This document shows positions 1 to 5,472 of a stretch of DNA of 5,734 bases, piece by piece. The position numbers were made by a program, and so were the translations under genes. The DNA is taken from positions 1 to 5,734 of the forward strand of contig CAIYQF010000202.1 of assembly GCA_903928325.1 (NCBI GenBank), written 5' to 3'. This DNA comes from an uncultured beta proteobacterium. GTDB taxonomy: Bacteria; Pseudomonadota; Gammaproteobacteria; Burkholderiales; Burkholderiaceae_C. A model generated the notes under the pieces. That model had not been told where the DNA came from. It ran no database searches and saw only the letters and a program-made list of their open reading frames with translations. Numbering within the stretch: position 1 is the stretch's first letter; every line of letters begins with the position of its first letter.

Positions 1-1205
1 AAGCCCTGAGCGCCGACGGCCAACTGCGCCGGGGCACGGTCGAGGCCGATTCGGCCAAAGCCGCGCGCACGCAGTTGCGCGCGCAGGCGCTGGTGCCGCT
101 CAAGGTGGAGCCGGTGGCCTCAGGCGGCCAGGGCGAGTCCGCCGGTGGCGCAGGCTTTTTCCGCCGCCGCGTGTTCAGCGCCAACGCACTGAGCGTGTGG
201 ACGCGCCAGTTGGCCAGCTTGGTGGCCTCGGGCCTGCCGCTGGAGCGGGCGCTGGCCTCGCTGAGCGCCGAGGCCGAGCGGGAGACCGAGCGCAACCTGG
301 TGGCCGACCTGCGCGCCGAAGTCAACAGCGGTAGCACATTTGCCAAGGCGCTGGGGCGCCACCCGGGCGAGTTCTCAGGCATTTTTGTGGCGGTGGTGGG
401 TGCGGGCGAGCAAAGCGGCAGTTTGGGCACTGTGCTGGAACATCTTGCCAATGACCTGGAAGACCAGCAGGCGCTGAACGCCAAGCTGCTGGGCGCCGCG
501 CTCTACCCGGCCATCGTCAGCCTGGTGGCGTTGTGCATTGTGATTTTTTTGGTCACCTACGTGGTGCCCCAGGTGGCCAGCGTGTTTGCGGGCAGCAAGC
601 GCGCGCTGCCACTGCTCACCGTGCTGATGCTGGGCGTGAGCAGCTTTGTGCGCAACTACGGCTGGCTGCTGCTGCTGCTGCTGGGGGCTGGCGTGGTGGG
701 CCTGCGCCTGGCGTTGCGCGCGCCTGCGCTGCGCTACCAGTTTGACGCGGCGTGGCTGGGCATTCCGGTGGTGGGCAAGCTCTCGCGCAGCTTCAACACC
801 GCGCGCTTCGCCAGCACGCTGGCCATGCTCTCTGGCGCCGGCGTGCCCATCCTCAAAGCACTGCAGGCCGCCGCCGACACCCTGAGCAACCAGGCCATGC
901 GCCAAGACGCGCAAGACGCGCTGGTGGCGGTGCGCGAGGGTGCGCCACTGGCCTCGGCGCTGGCGCAAAGAAAGCGTTTTCCGGCCCTGCTGCACATGTT
1001 TGCCCGCCTGGGCGAACAAACCGGCCAGTTGCCTCTGATGCTGCAGCGCGCCGCCACCCAACTCAGCACCGAAGTGCAGCGCCGCGCCATGGGCTTAGCC
1101 ACGCTGCTCGAGCCGCTCTTGATCGTGGCCATGGGTCTGGTAGTGATGCTGATCGTGCTGGCGGTGCTGCTGCCGATTATTGAGATGAACCAGTTGGTGA
1201 AGTAG
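1..1205 (+). CDS. gspF: Type II secretion system inner-membrane platform protein GspF (5'-truncated by window edge)
   Basis: GspF sits in the inner membrane, where it couples the GspE ATPase to pseudopilus assembly. The frame is open from position 3 to the TAG at 1203-1205, giving 400 visible residues. The first ones (ALSADGQLRRGTVEADSAKA) match the usual GspF/PilC N-terminus, so only about 5-8 codons lie outside the window; the TTG at 75 is not the start. Two T2SSF repeats are visible, roughly residues 66-190 and 268-391. Each has the family's hydrophobic pattern and the 'GEQSG' / 'GEQTG' motif (nt 405-419 and 1011-1025). Membrane segments lie near 170-191, 220-238 and 369-392, ending in LLPIIEMNQLVK. 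The motif 'RALPLLT' after the first membrane segment favours GspF over the pilus homologue PilC. It is probably the end of its transcription unit, because the next gene converges after 8 bp. Confidence 0.93.
   Translation, partial: ALSADGQLRRGTVEADSAKAARTQLRAQALVPLKVEPVASGGQGESAGGAGFFRRRVFSANALSVWTRQLASLVASGLPLERALASLSAEAERETERNLVADLRAEVNSGSTFAKALGRHPGEFSGIFVAVVGAGEQSGSLGTVLEHLANDLEDQQALNAKLLGAALYPAIVSLVALCIVIFLVTYVVPQVASVFAGSKRALPLLTVLMLGVSSFVRNYGWLLLLLLGAGVVGLRLALRAPALRYQFDAAWLGIPVVGKLSRSFNTARFASTLAMLSGAGVPILKALQAAADTLSNQAMRQDAQDALVAVREGAPLASALAQRKRFPALLHMFARLGEQTGQLPLMLQRAATQLSTEVQRRAMGLATLLEPLLIVAMGLVVMLIVLAVLLPIIEMNQLVK
666..683 (+). repeat. (CTG)6 trinucleotide run inside gspF
   Basis: Six consecutive CTG codons encode six leucines in the second membrane segment of GspF. 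Such a run could slip by whole codons without breaking the frame. It is most likely only a consequence of leucine coding in a GC-rich genome. Confidence 0.9.
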
Positions 1206-1213
1206 ACCAGGCG

Positions 1214-1822
1214 TCAGTGGCGTACCTGGGCGTCAATAGGGTCGAGCAATTCGCCGCGCAGCAACGCCAAGGGCGAGCTCCAGTAGATCGCCACGTTGTG
1301 GAAGGGGTCGAGCAAAATCTTTGCCGCCCAGGCCAGGCCCCACGTCGGGCCGCGCAAAAAGAACAGGTGCAGGGTGCGAAAGCACACACCCCCCACACCC
1401 AAAGCCAACCAGGCCAGCCCCACGTCGTGCACATAAGCGGCTACACCGTGCGCCGGCTCAATCAATCCGAACAAGCTGGGCGAGAGATACAGCGCGACCG
1501 GCAACGACAACCACACGCCAATTAGAATTGCCTTTCGGCGCATGTTGTAGCCGACCTTGATCGCCTCTTTGTGCGCGTCGGACACGCCGTTGATGGCGTC
1601 AAAGCAACGCGGCTCGAAAAATATGTGCCCCGACTGGCGCGTCACCATACCAAACAGCCAGCCCACCATGCCCGCTGCTGCCGGATCGACAAACAGCAAG
1701 GCATAGGCGGTCAAAAAGCTCAGCGCGCTGACCAGGTGCAAGGTCTGGTTGATTCGGCTTTGGTGGTAGTAGCGGTGGTCATCCCATTGCAGGGTGTGTA
1801 CTTGGTCCATGAATGTGCTCAT
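1214..1822 (-). CDS. Small multi-pass membrane protein, Mpo1/DUF962-like motif (paralog A)
   Basis: A 202-residue protein starting MSTFMDQV. This ATG is chosen because AAGGAG (1829-1834) lies 6 nt upstream and because the start then aligns without gaps to paralog B at 5473; an in-frame ATG 12 codons earlier (1858) lacks both supports. Hydrophobic segments lie near residues 27-60 (one or two spans), 98-116 and 133-155. The charged, His-rich N-terminus holds D14-D15-H16-R-Y-Y-H20, N25 and H29, followed by Q63-x-x-H66-x3-E70; H84, H152 and H175 are other histidines. The spacing H-x4-N-x3-H followed by Q-x-G-H-x3-E resembles Mpo1/DUF962 proteins, a family whose yeast member is an Fe(II) dioxygenase of 2-hydroxy fatty acids. 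That link is my motif reading, not a search result. The gene is 150 bp downstream of ugd on the same strand, with its own Pho-like and FNR-like sites. Function is unproven. Confidence 0.85.
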   Translation of the reverse strand: MSTFMDQVHTLQWDDHRYYHQSRINQTLHLVSALSFLTAYALLFVDPAAAGMVGWLFGMVTRQSGHIFFEPRCFDAINGVSDAHKEAIKVGYNMRRKAILIGVWLSLPVALYLSPSLFGLIEPAHGVAAYVHDVGLAWLALGVGGVCFRTLHLFFLRGPTWGLAWAAKILLDPFHNVAIYWSSPLALLRGELLDPIDAQVRH

Positions 1823-1828
1823 ATCAGT

Positions 1829-1834
1829 CTCCTT
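1829..1834 (-). promoter_or_regulatory. Ribosome binding site that decides the start of paralog A
   Basis: On the minus strand this reads AAGGAG, 6 nt before the ATG at 1820-1822. It selects that start over the in-frame ATG at 1858. Confidence 0.8.
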
Positions 1835-1878
1835 GGTTGAAAGTGGGTGTGACACCACTGTGAAACTTGGATATGGCG

Positions 1879-1912
1879 CTTTTAAGCACTCTCAGTGACT
1901 TTTCCGTGACTC
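1879..1912 (-). promoter_or_regulatory. Candidate PhoB box plus -10 upstream of paralog A
   Basis: The minus strand at 1912-1895 reads GAGTCACGGAAAAGTCAC: two heptamers (GAGTCAC, AAGTCAC) in direct repeat with an 11-bp period. Each matches 5 of 7 positions of the E. coli Pho-box half-site CTGTCA(T/C). Exactly 10 bp further on, TAAAAG (1884-1879) matches the -10 consensus at 4 of 6 positions. A PhoB-activated sigma70 promoter is expected to have this layout, with the box replacing the -35. Transcription would begin near 1872. The site is inferred from spacing and half-site match only. Confidence 0.45.
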
Positions 1913-1923
1913 TCGTGCGCTAT

Positions 1924-1937
1924 TTGATCCAAGTCAA
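1924..1937 (-). promoter_or_regulatory. Candidate FNR/Anr/Dnr-type binding site upstream of paralog A
   Basis: The plus strand reads TTGATCCAAGTCAA. The FNR-family consensus is TTGAT-N4-ATCAA, so 9 of 10 defined bases match and both TTG/CAA ends are intact. Its centre is 108 bp before the paralog A start codon and about 58 bp before the transcription start predicted from the neighbouring Pho-like promoter, close to a class I activator position. It suggests oxygen or nitric-oxide responsive control, but one site cannot distinguish FNR, Anr, Dnr or chance. Confidence 0.5.
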
Positions 1938-1948
1938 ATGCAGTACCT

Positions 1949-1967
1949 ACGCCCCAGCGGCGGGCGT
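1949..1967 (-). terminator. Possible hairpin terminator after ugd
   Basis: ACGCCC (1949-1954) and GGGCGT (1962-1967) pair as a perfect 6-bp GC-rich stem with a 7-nt loop, starting 5 nt past the ugd stop on the minus strand. No T-run follows on that strand, so it is a weak intrinsic terminator at best. If inactive, ugd and paralog A would be partly cotranscribed. Confidence 0.3.
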
Positions 1968-1972
1968 TCTTG

Positions 1973-3292
1973 TCAACGTCCGATACCGTGGTACGTGAAT
2001 CCCCGCTCGTGCATGCGGTGCGGATCGTACAAATTGCGCCCGTCAAAGATCAGCGGCGACTTCAGCGTTTGCTTCAAGGCGTCGAAGTCCGGCGCTTTGA
2101 ACTGGCGCCAATCGGTCATGATGACCAGCGCGTCGGCATCCTGCAAAGCAGCCTCTTTGGTTCCGCACAAAAGAAAGTCATTTCGCGCACCGTAAATGCG
2201 CTGCGCCTCTTCCATGGCTGCGGGGTCATAGGCCTGCACACGGGCTCCAGCGGCCCACAAGGCGTCCATCAGAACCCGGCTGGGCGCCTCGCGCATGTCG
2301 TCTGTATTGGGTTTGAACGCCAGACCCCAGAGTGCAAAGGTTTTCCCTGCCAACAGGCCTTCAAAATGCGCGTTCAGCTTATCGAAAATGACACGTTTTT
2401 GGAAGTGGTTTCGTGCTTCAATCGCATTCAAAATCAAAGGTTCGAAGCCAATTTTTTCGGCCGATTTCACCAACGCGCTGATGTCCTTGGGAAAGCAGCT
2501 TCCGCCGTAGCCTGCACCGGCATAGATAAAGTGGTAGCCGATGCGCTGGTCGCTGCCAATGCCTTGTCGAACGGATTCGATGTCAGCGCCCAGTCCTTCG
2601 GCCATCATGGCCATCTCGTTCATGAAACTTATTTTCGCCGCCAGCATGCAGTTGGCTGCGTACTTGGTCATCTCCGCGCTGCGAGGGCTCATGACAATGA
2701 ACTTGTCGTGGTTGCGGTTAAACGGCTCGTACAACTCACGCAGTACGTTTTCGGCCCGCACGCTTGTGGTGCCGATCACAATGCGATCGGGGCGTTGGCA
2801 GTCGGCAACCGCGGCACCTTCTTTCAAAAATTCGGGGTTGGACACCACGTCGAACTCCACGGACACGCCGCGCTCGGACAGCGCTTTGCGCACGACCTCG
2901 GTGACACGGTCGGCCGTACCCACCGGGACCGTTGATTTGTCTACTATGACCGCATATTCACCCATGTGGCTGGCAATCGTATGCGCCACGGCGAGCACAT
3001 AACGCAGGTCTGCCGACCCCTCTTCATCGGGCGGCGTTCCCACTGCGATAAAGTGCACCTGTGCACCAGCAATAGCGCTGGCCGCGTCGGAGCTAAACAC
3101 CAGGCGCCCTGCGGCATACGCACTTTTCACGATCGCTTCTAGTCCGGGCTCGAAAATGGGGATCTCTCCCTCCCGCAGGCCCTTGAGCTTTGCTTCGTCA
3201 ATGTCCACACAAGTTACATGGTGGCCCGAATCTGCGAGCACCGCCCCTTGTACCAAGCCCACATAGCCGGTGCCAAAAACTGAGATTTTCAT
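1973..3292 (-). CDS. ugd: UDP-glucose 6-dehydrogenase
   Basis: This cytosolic enzyme oxidises UDP-glucose to UDP-glucuronate with two NAD+, giving the activated sugar acid for exopolysaccharide, capsule or glucuronosyl lipids. All family landmarks are present in its 439 residues: an N-terminal Rossmann motif GTGYVG (7-12), the NAD-binding D30 region (CVDID), VGTPP (84-88), STVPVGT (120-126), NPEFLKEG (152-159), the linker helix MTKYAAN with Lys210, and the catalytic cysteine Cys266 in GGSCFPKD (263-270). The C-terminal UDP-binding domain contains LWGLAFKPNTDDMREAPS (321-338). The length fits the 430-450 residue bacterial class. The start at 3292 has AGGAG (3297-3301) 4 nt upstream. It is transcribed away from the cysteine-cluster gene at 3472 and towards paralog A. 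A four-unit Pho-like repeat lies in its promoter. I see no defect in the reading frame. Confidence 0.97.
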   Translation of the reverse strand: MKISVFGTGYVGLVQGAVLADSGHHVTCVDIDEAKLKGLREGEIPIFEPGLEAIVKSAYAAGRLVFSSDAASAIAGAQVHFIAVGTPPDEEGSADLRYVLAVAHTIASHMGEYAVIVDKSTVPVGTADRVTEVVRKALSERGVSVEFDVVSNPEFLKEGAAVADCQRPDRIVIGTTSVRAENVLRELYEPFNRNHDKFIVMSPRSAEMTKYAANCMLAAKISFMNEMAMMAEGLGADIESVRQGIGSDQRIGYHFIYAGAGYGGSCFPKDISALVKSAEKIGFEPLILNAIEARNHFQKRVIFDKLNAHFEGLLAGKTFALWGLAFKPNTDDMREAPSRVLMDALWAAGARVQAYDPAAMEEAQRIYGARNDFLLCGTKEAALQDADALVIMTDWRQFKAPDFDALKQTLKSPLIFDGRNLYDPHRMHERGFTYHGIGR

Positions 3293-3318
3293 GACGCTCC
3301 TGATGAAAAATTGGAACC

Positions 3319-3374
3319 ATCCTAGGGATTAAAAATGGCAATTTGGCGTCATTGGCATGACTATTTGGCGACAT
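3319..3374 (-). promoter_or_regulatory. Candidate tandem PhoB-box array and -10 in the ugd promoter
   Basis: Read on the minus strand, 3374-3331 divides into four 11-bp units: ATGTCGCCAAA, TAGTCATGCCA, ATGACGCCAAA, TTGCCATTTTT. Their first seven bases match CTGTCA(T/C) at 5, 5, 4 and 5 positions. Units 1-2 and 3-4 form two 18-bp boxes that agree at 15 of 18 bases and repeat at 22 bp, two helical turns. The second box ends at 3335; 10 bp further on comes TAGGAT (3324-3319), 4 of 6 to the -10 consensus, the spacing of PhoB-activated promoters such as E. coli phoA. Transcription would start near 3312, about 20 nt before the ugd start codon. Binding by PhoB is inferred. Confidence 0.55.
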
Positions 3375-3377
3375 GGC
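3341..3377. repeat. 22-bp-period direct repeat in the ugd / cysteine-cluster gene divergent region
   Basis: ATTTGGCGTCATTGGC (3341-3356) recurs as ATTTGGCGACATGGC (3363-3377), differing by one substitution and one missing T. It is the plus-strand view of the operator-like array upstream of ugd. Confidence 0.8.
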
Positions 3378-3471
3378 CCGTTGAGCCGCTCGGTTAGCAC
3401 ACTTCACACAGATTTCGCAAAACCTACACGCTGACGTCATGGTTCGTTCATAGCATGAGGGCTAACCATGG

Positions 3472-4014
3472 ATGCCTTTGATGAAACCCACCTTCTTTGC
3501 GTTGCGACCGCCTGAAGTTCCAGCTACCAGCCTCCATTCCCATCCATCGCGGGTGGGGCGCCTTCGGGTAGTTGCCTTTGCGGCACGTGCGTTTTCTGGT
3601 ACTTGCCTGCTGTTGGTTCCCGTCATGCCGCTGGTGGTGTCGCTGCTACTGCTGGACAAGCGCTTCGTCGCAAACTATGGAGCCTATAGGGCCCTATTTA
3701 AAGTCCACTTCCAAGCACTGAGCAAGGGCCCGGTAGAACACTTTTTGCGCGACGTGTTTATGCGCTTCAAGCAAGTTCCCGTCACGGTGCATGGTGAATG
3801 CGTTCAGTGCGGAAACTGCTGCTTGAACCAGCAGTGCGCATTTTTAGAACCCATCGACGGCGGCAAGTTCCAGTGCGGCATCTATGGAACTTACCTGCGG
3901 CGCTTTTCCAACTGTGGCTCGTTTCCGTTGCATGCGCACGATATTGCCCGCTACCAATGTCCTAGCTTTTTTGTGGATGGCGACCCGCGTGTAGTTTGGC
4001 TTACGCCCCAATAG
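3472..4014 (+). CDS. Membrane-anchored YkgJ-type cysteine-cluster protein (putative Zn/Fe-chelating)
   Basis: This 180-residue protein has a basic, proline-rich N-terminus (1-39), one hydrophobic segment (about 40-61, FSGTCLLLVPVMPLVVSLLL) and a soluble C-terminal domain. That domain contains G-E-C110-x2-C113-G-N-C116-C117-x4-C122, then C135, C148 and C163. The GxCxxCGxCC signature is typical of the YkgJ/UPF0153 family, annotated as a putative zinc- or iron-chelating domain; no biochemical role is established. The membrane anchor is a feature I would not expect in most short YkgJ proteins. An in-frame TAA at 3463-3465 bars any further upstream start; GAGGG (3457-3461) is 10 nt from the chosen ATG, a little long, and ATG at 3481 is the alternative. 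It diverges from ugd and converges on the glycosyltransferase with a 45-bp gap. A link to lipid or glycan metabolism is only contextual. Confidence 0.8.
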   Translation: MPLMKPTFFALRPPEVPATSLHSHPSRVGRLRVVAFAARAFSGTCLLLVPVMPLVVSLLLLDKRFVANYGAYRALFKVHFQALSKGPVEHFLRDVFMRFKQVPVTVHGECVQCGNCCLNQQCAFLEPIDGGKFQCGIYGTYLRRFSNCGSFPLHAHDIARYQCPSFFVDGDPRVVWLTPQ

Positions 4015-4024
4015 ACGCTAACGC

Positions 4025-4050
4025 TGCGTCGCCCCTGGTGTGGCGACGTA
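4025..4050. terminator. Hairpin between convergent genes
   Basis: TGCGTCGCC (4025-4033) pairs with GGCGACGTA (4042-4050): nine base pairs including one G-T wobble, around an 8-nt loop. It lies just after the stop at 4014 and before the opposing stop at 4060, where a bidirectional terminator is expected. A T-tract is lacking on both strands, so efficiency is uncertain. Confidence 0.45.
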
Positions 4051-4052
4051 GG

Positions 4053-4070
4053 ACCGCCTTTATGCGGTTT
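4053..4070 (+). terminator. Second small hairpin with short T run
   Basis: ACCGC (4053-4057) pairs with GCGGT (4064-4068) around a 6-nt loop, and TT follows on the plus strand. It overlaps the last codons of the opposing glycosyltransferase. With the preceding hairpin it may end transcription of the cysteine-cluster gene. Confidence 0.3.
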
Positions 4071-5286
4071 GAACCACCCAGGGGTTTGCGTACGGTGCCC
4101 CTTGCTCAAGCATGATTTTGTGGAATATGGATTCGGTTTTTTCCACCACCTTGGGCCAGCCCAGGCTGTGGGCGGTCTGCCAGGCTTGTCCGCCCATGGC
4201 GCGCATGGTCTGCGGCGCGCTCAATAGCGTGTGCGCTGCAGCCTCAAACCCGTCGTCGTTGGCGGGGTCGACCAGCATGCCGTTTTCGCCCGACTTAATC
4301 AGTTCGCCCGCAGCAGCGTGGCGATAGGCCACCACGGCCAGCCCCGAGGCCATCGCTTCTATGGTGACGTTGCCAAAGGTTTCCGTCTTGCTGGCAAACA
4401 AGAACATATCGGCGCTGGCATAGTGCTGCGCCAGGTCCTGACCCACGCGAAAGCCTGCAAACACGATGTCCGGGTGCTTTTGCTGCAGCTCCGTGCGCAT
4501 CGGTCCGTCGCCTACCAGCACCAAGCGAATGTCCGGATGGCGCAACTTGAGCGCGCGGTAGCTCTGAATCACCACACCGATATTTTTTTCTACCGCCAAA
4601 CGACCCACATACAAGAGAACCCTGTCTTGTTCGCCCGCACCCCAGGTGCTGCGCAAGACCGTCAGGCGCTGCGTGGGAGAAAAGAGTGCCGTATCAATGC
4701 CGCGCGGCACCACCGCCAAGCGCTTGAAGCCGCTGCAGGCGAGTTCACCTTCGAGCGCGGCCGTAGGCACCATGGTGGCGTGGGCCGCGTTATGGAATTT
4801 TTTCATGTAACCCAGAATGGCGCCACGCAGCCAACCGATGCCGTAATGCTGGCTGTAGGCATGGAAGTTGGTCCTGAAATCGGTACTGATAGGCAGCTTG
4901 AGCTTGCGTGCCACTTGCAATGCAGACCATCCCAAGGGGCCTTCAGTGGCAATGTGCACGATGTCGGGGCGCTGGCGGGCCCACAAACGCAACAGTTCGC
5001 GCTTGGCCGGTAGGCCCAGCCGGAGCTGGCGGTAGAAGGGTATAGGCAGACCCCGCACCAGCACTTCCTGGTAGGTGTCGTTCGTGCGTGCCACGTCCGT
5101 GCCTGGTTGGCGCGGACGCACCAGCCAGATCACGTGGCCGCGCGACTGCAGCCCTTCCACAATTTTGGAGAGGGTGTGTGCCACGCCATTGATATCTGGC
5201 GGGTAGGTCTCTGTGACCACGGCAATGTTCAGCGCTGGCCGGGTGGAGCTGATGCGCTCGACCTGAAGGTGGGATTCGGTGTTCAT
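4060..5286 (-). CDS. GT4-like (GT-B fold) glycosyltransferase, MgtA/SqdX-type
   Basis: A 408-residue glycosyltransferase expected at the cytosolic face of the membrane. The N-terminal acceptor domain opens with NIAVVTETYPPDINGVAHTL (20-39), containing the glycine turn of the family, and includes FRTNFHAYSQHYGIGWLRGA (137-156). That segment resembles lipid-acting mannosyl- and sulfoquinovosyl-transferases (MgtA/PimB, SqdX). The C-terminal donor domain holds VPRGIDTALFSP (193-204), LYVGRLAVEKNI (225-236), VLVGDGP (256-262) and the EX7E motif E302-TFGNVTI-E310, so a retaining transferase is expected. Donor and acceptor cannot be read from sequence. With ugd nearby, UDP-glucuronate or UDP-glucose is a reasonable guess. 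The open frame continues upstream to 5724, but that part is antisense to paralog B. Homology begins soon after the ATG at 5286, which has only a weak GAG-containing RBS. The gene diverges from paralog B across 186 bp. Confidence 0.92.
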   Translation of the reverse strand: MNTESHLQVERISSTRPALNIAVVTETYPPDINGVAHTLSKIVEGLQSRGHVIWLVRPRQPGTDVARTNDTYQEVLVRGLPIPFYRQLRLGLPAKRELLRLWARQRPDIVHIATEGPLGWSALQVARKLKLPISTDFRTNFHAYSQHYGIGWLRGAILGYMKKFHNAAHATMVPTAALEGELACSGFKRLAVVPRGIDTALFSPTQRLTVLRSTWGAGEQDRVLLYVGRLAVEKNIGVVIQSYRALKLRHPDIRLVLVGDGPMRTELQQKHPDIVFAGFRVGQDLAQHYASADMFLFASKTETFGNVTIEAMASGLAVVAYRHAAAGELIKSGENGMLVDPANDDGFEAAAHTLLSAPQTMRAMGGQAWQTAHSLGWPKVVEKTESIFHKIMLEQGAPYANPWVVQTA

Positions 5287-5330
5287 GGCATCACTCTGAC
5301 GCCGCACCGCAACAGTTTGATGAATAAGCA

Positions 5331-5348
5331 GTGACACTTTGGTGAATT
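5331..5348 (-). promoter_or_regulatory. Candidate PhoB box upstream of the glycosyltransferase
   Basis: The minus strand at 5348-5331 reads AATTCACCAAAGTGTCAC: heptamers AATTCAC and GTGTCAC in direct repeat at 11 bp, matching CTGTCA(T/C) at 4 and 6 positions, with an A-rich CAAA spacer. It ends 44 bp before the ATG. The hexamer 10 bp downstream (TCAAAC) is a poor -10, so this is weaker than the ugd site. Confidence 0.38.
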
Positions 5349-5375
5349 TCAAAGTCACCCGAATGGCATTGTGCG

Positions 5376-5393
5376 TTGTCACCAAATTTTCAC
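5376..5393 (+). promoter_or_regulatory. Candidate PhoB box upstream of paralog B
   Basis: TTGTCACCAAATTTTCAC contains heptamers TTGTCAC and TTTTCAC, 11 bp apart, matching CTGTCA(T/C) at 6 and 5 positions with spacer CAAA. It ends 79 bp before the ATG; the equivalent box for paralog A ends 72 bp before its own. The hexamer 10 bp downstream, GACATT, is a weak -10 (3 of 6). Confidence 0.42.
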
Positions 5394-5405
5394 GCAAAAG
5401 CGTGA
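5390..5405. repeat. Perfect inverted repeat TCACGC-AAAA-GCGTGA
   Basis: Six-base arms (5390-5395 and 5400-5405) flank AAAA. The repeat overlaps the second half of the Pho-like box and reaches the expected -10 of paralog B. A dimeric regulator bound here would compete with promoter use. It is not followed by a T-tract, so it is not a terminator. Confidence 0.6.
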
Positions 5406-5462
5406 CATTTCTATGCCACGCACATCGGGCACCGATGTCCCGCCCTTTTTGTCTTACCTCAC

Positions 5463-5467
5463 AGGAG
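5463..5467 (+). promoter_or_regulatory. Ribosome binding site of paralog B
   Basis: AGGAG lies 5 nt before the ATG at 5473, fixing the start of a gene whose end is outside the window. Confidence 0.85.
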
Positions 5468-5472
5468 AATCC

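Noticed and set aside
375..1061. Long minus-strand frame opposite gspF
   Set aside because: It is glutamine/histidine/arginine-rich, the usual shadow of a GC-rich coding frame; gspF on the plus strand explains the DNA.
1206..1213. Terminator between gspF and paralog A
   Set aside because: The gap is 8 bp; the CCAGG/CCTGG pairing nearby has a 13-nt loop and no T-tract.
1849..1866. Second TCAC direct repeat (GTTTCACAGTGGTGTCAC on the minus strand) and the overlapping palindrome GGTGTGACACC
   Set aside because: The 11-bp period is present, but no -10 follows, it lies in the likely leader close to the RBS, and it is out of phase with the upstream box (46 bp rather than 44). It could still be an accessory site.
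1970..2935. 321-codon plus-strand frame opposite ugd
   Set aside because: It is antisense to a complete, motif-perfect ugd; no RBS or domain is recognisable.
3434..3451. Pho-like repeat ACGTCATGGTTCGTTCAT ahead of the cysteine-cluster gene
   Set aside because: The period is 11 bp, but a promoter built on it would start transcription at about the start codon, and there is no -10. The contained 8-bp palindrome TGACGTCA also has no other support.
5364..5379. Sigma-54-like promoter, TGGCATTGTGCGTTGT
   Set aside because: The GG and the second element are off by one base; the required GC at -12 is TG.
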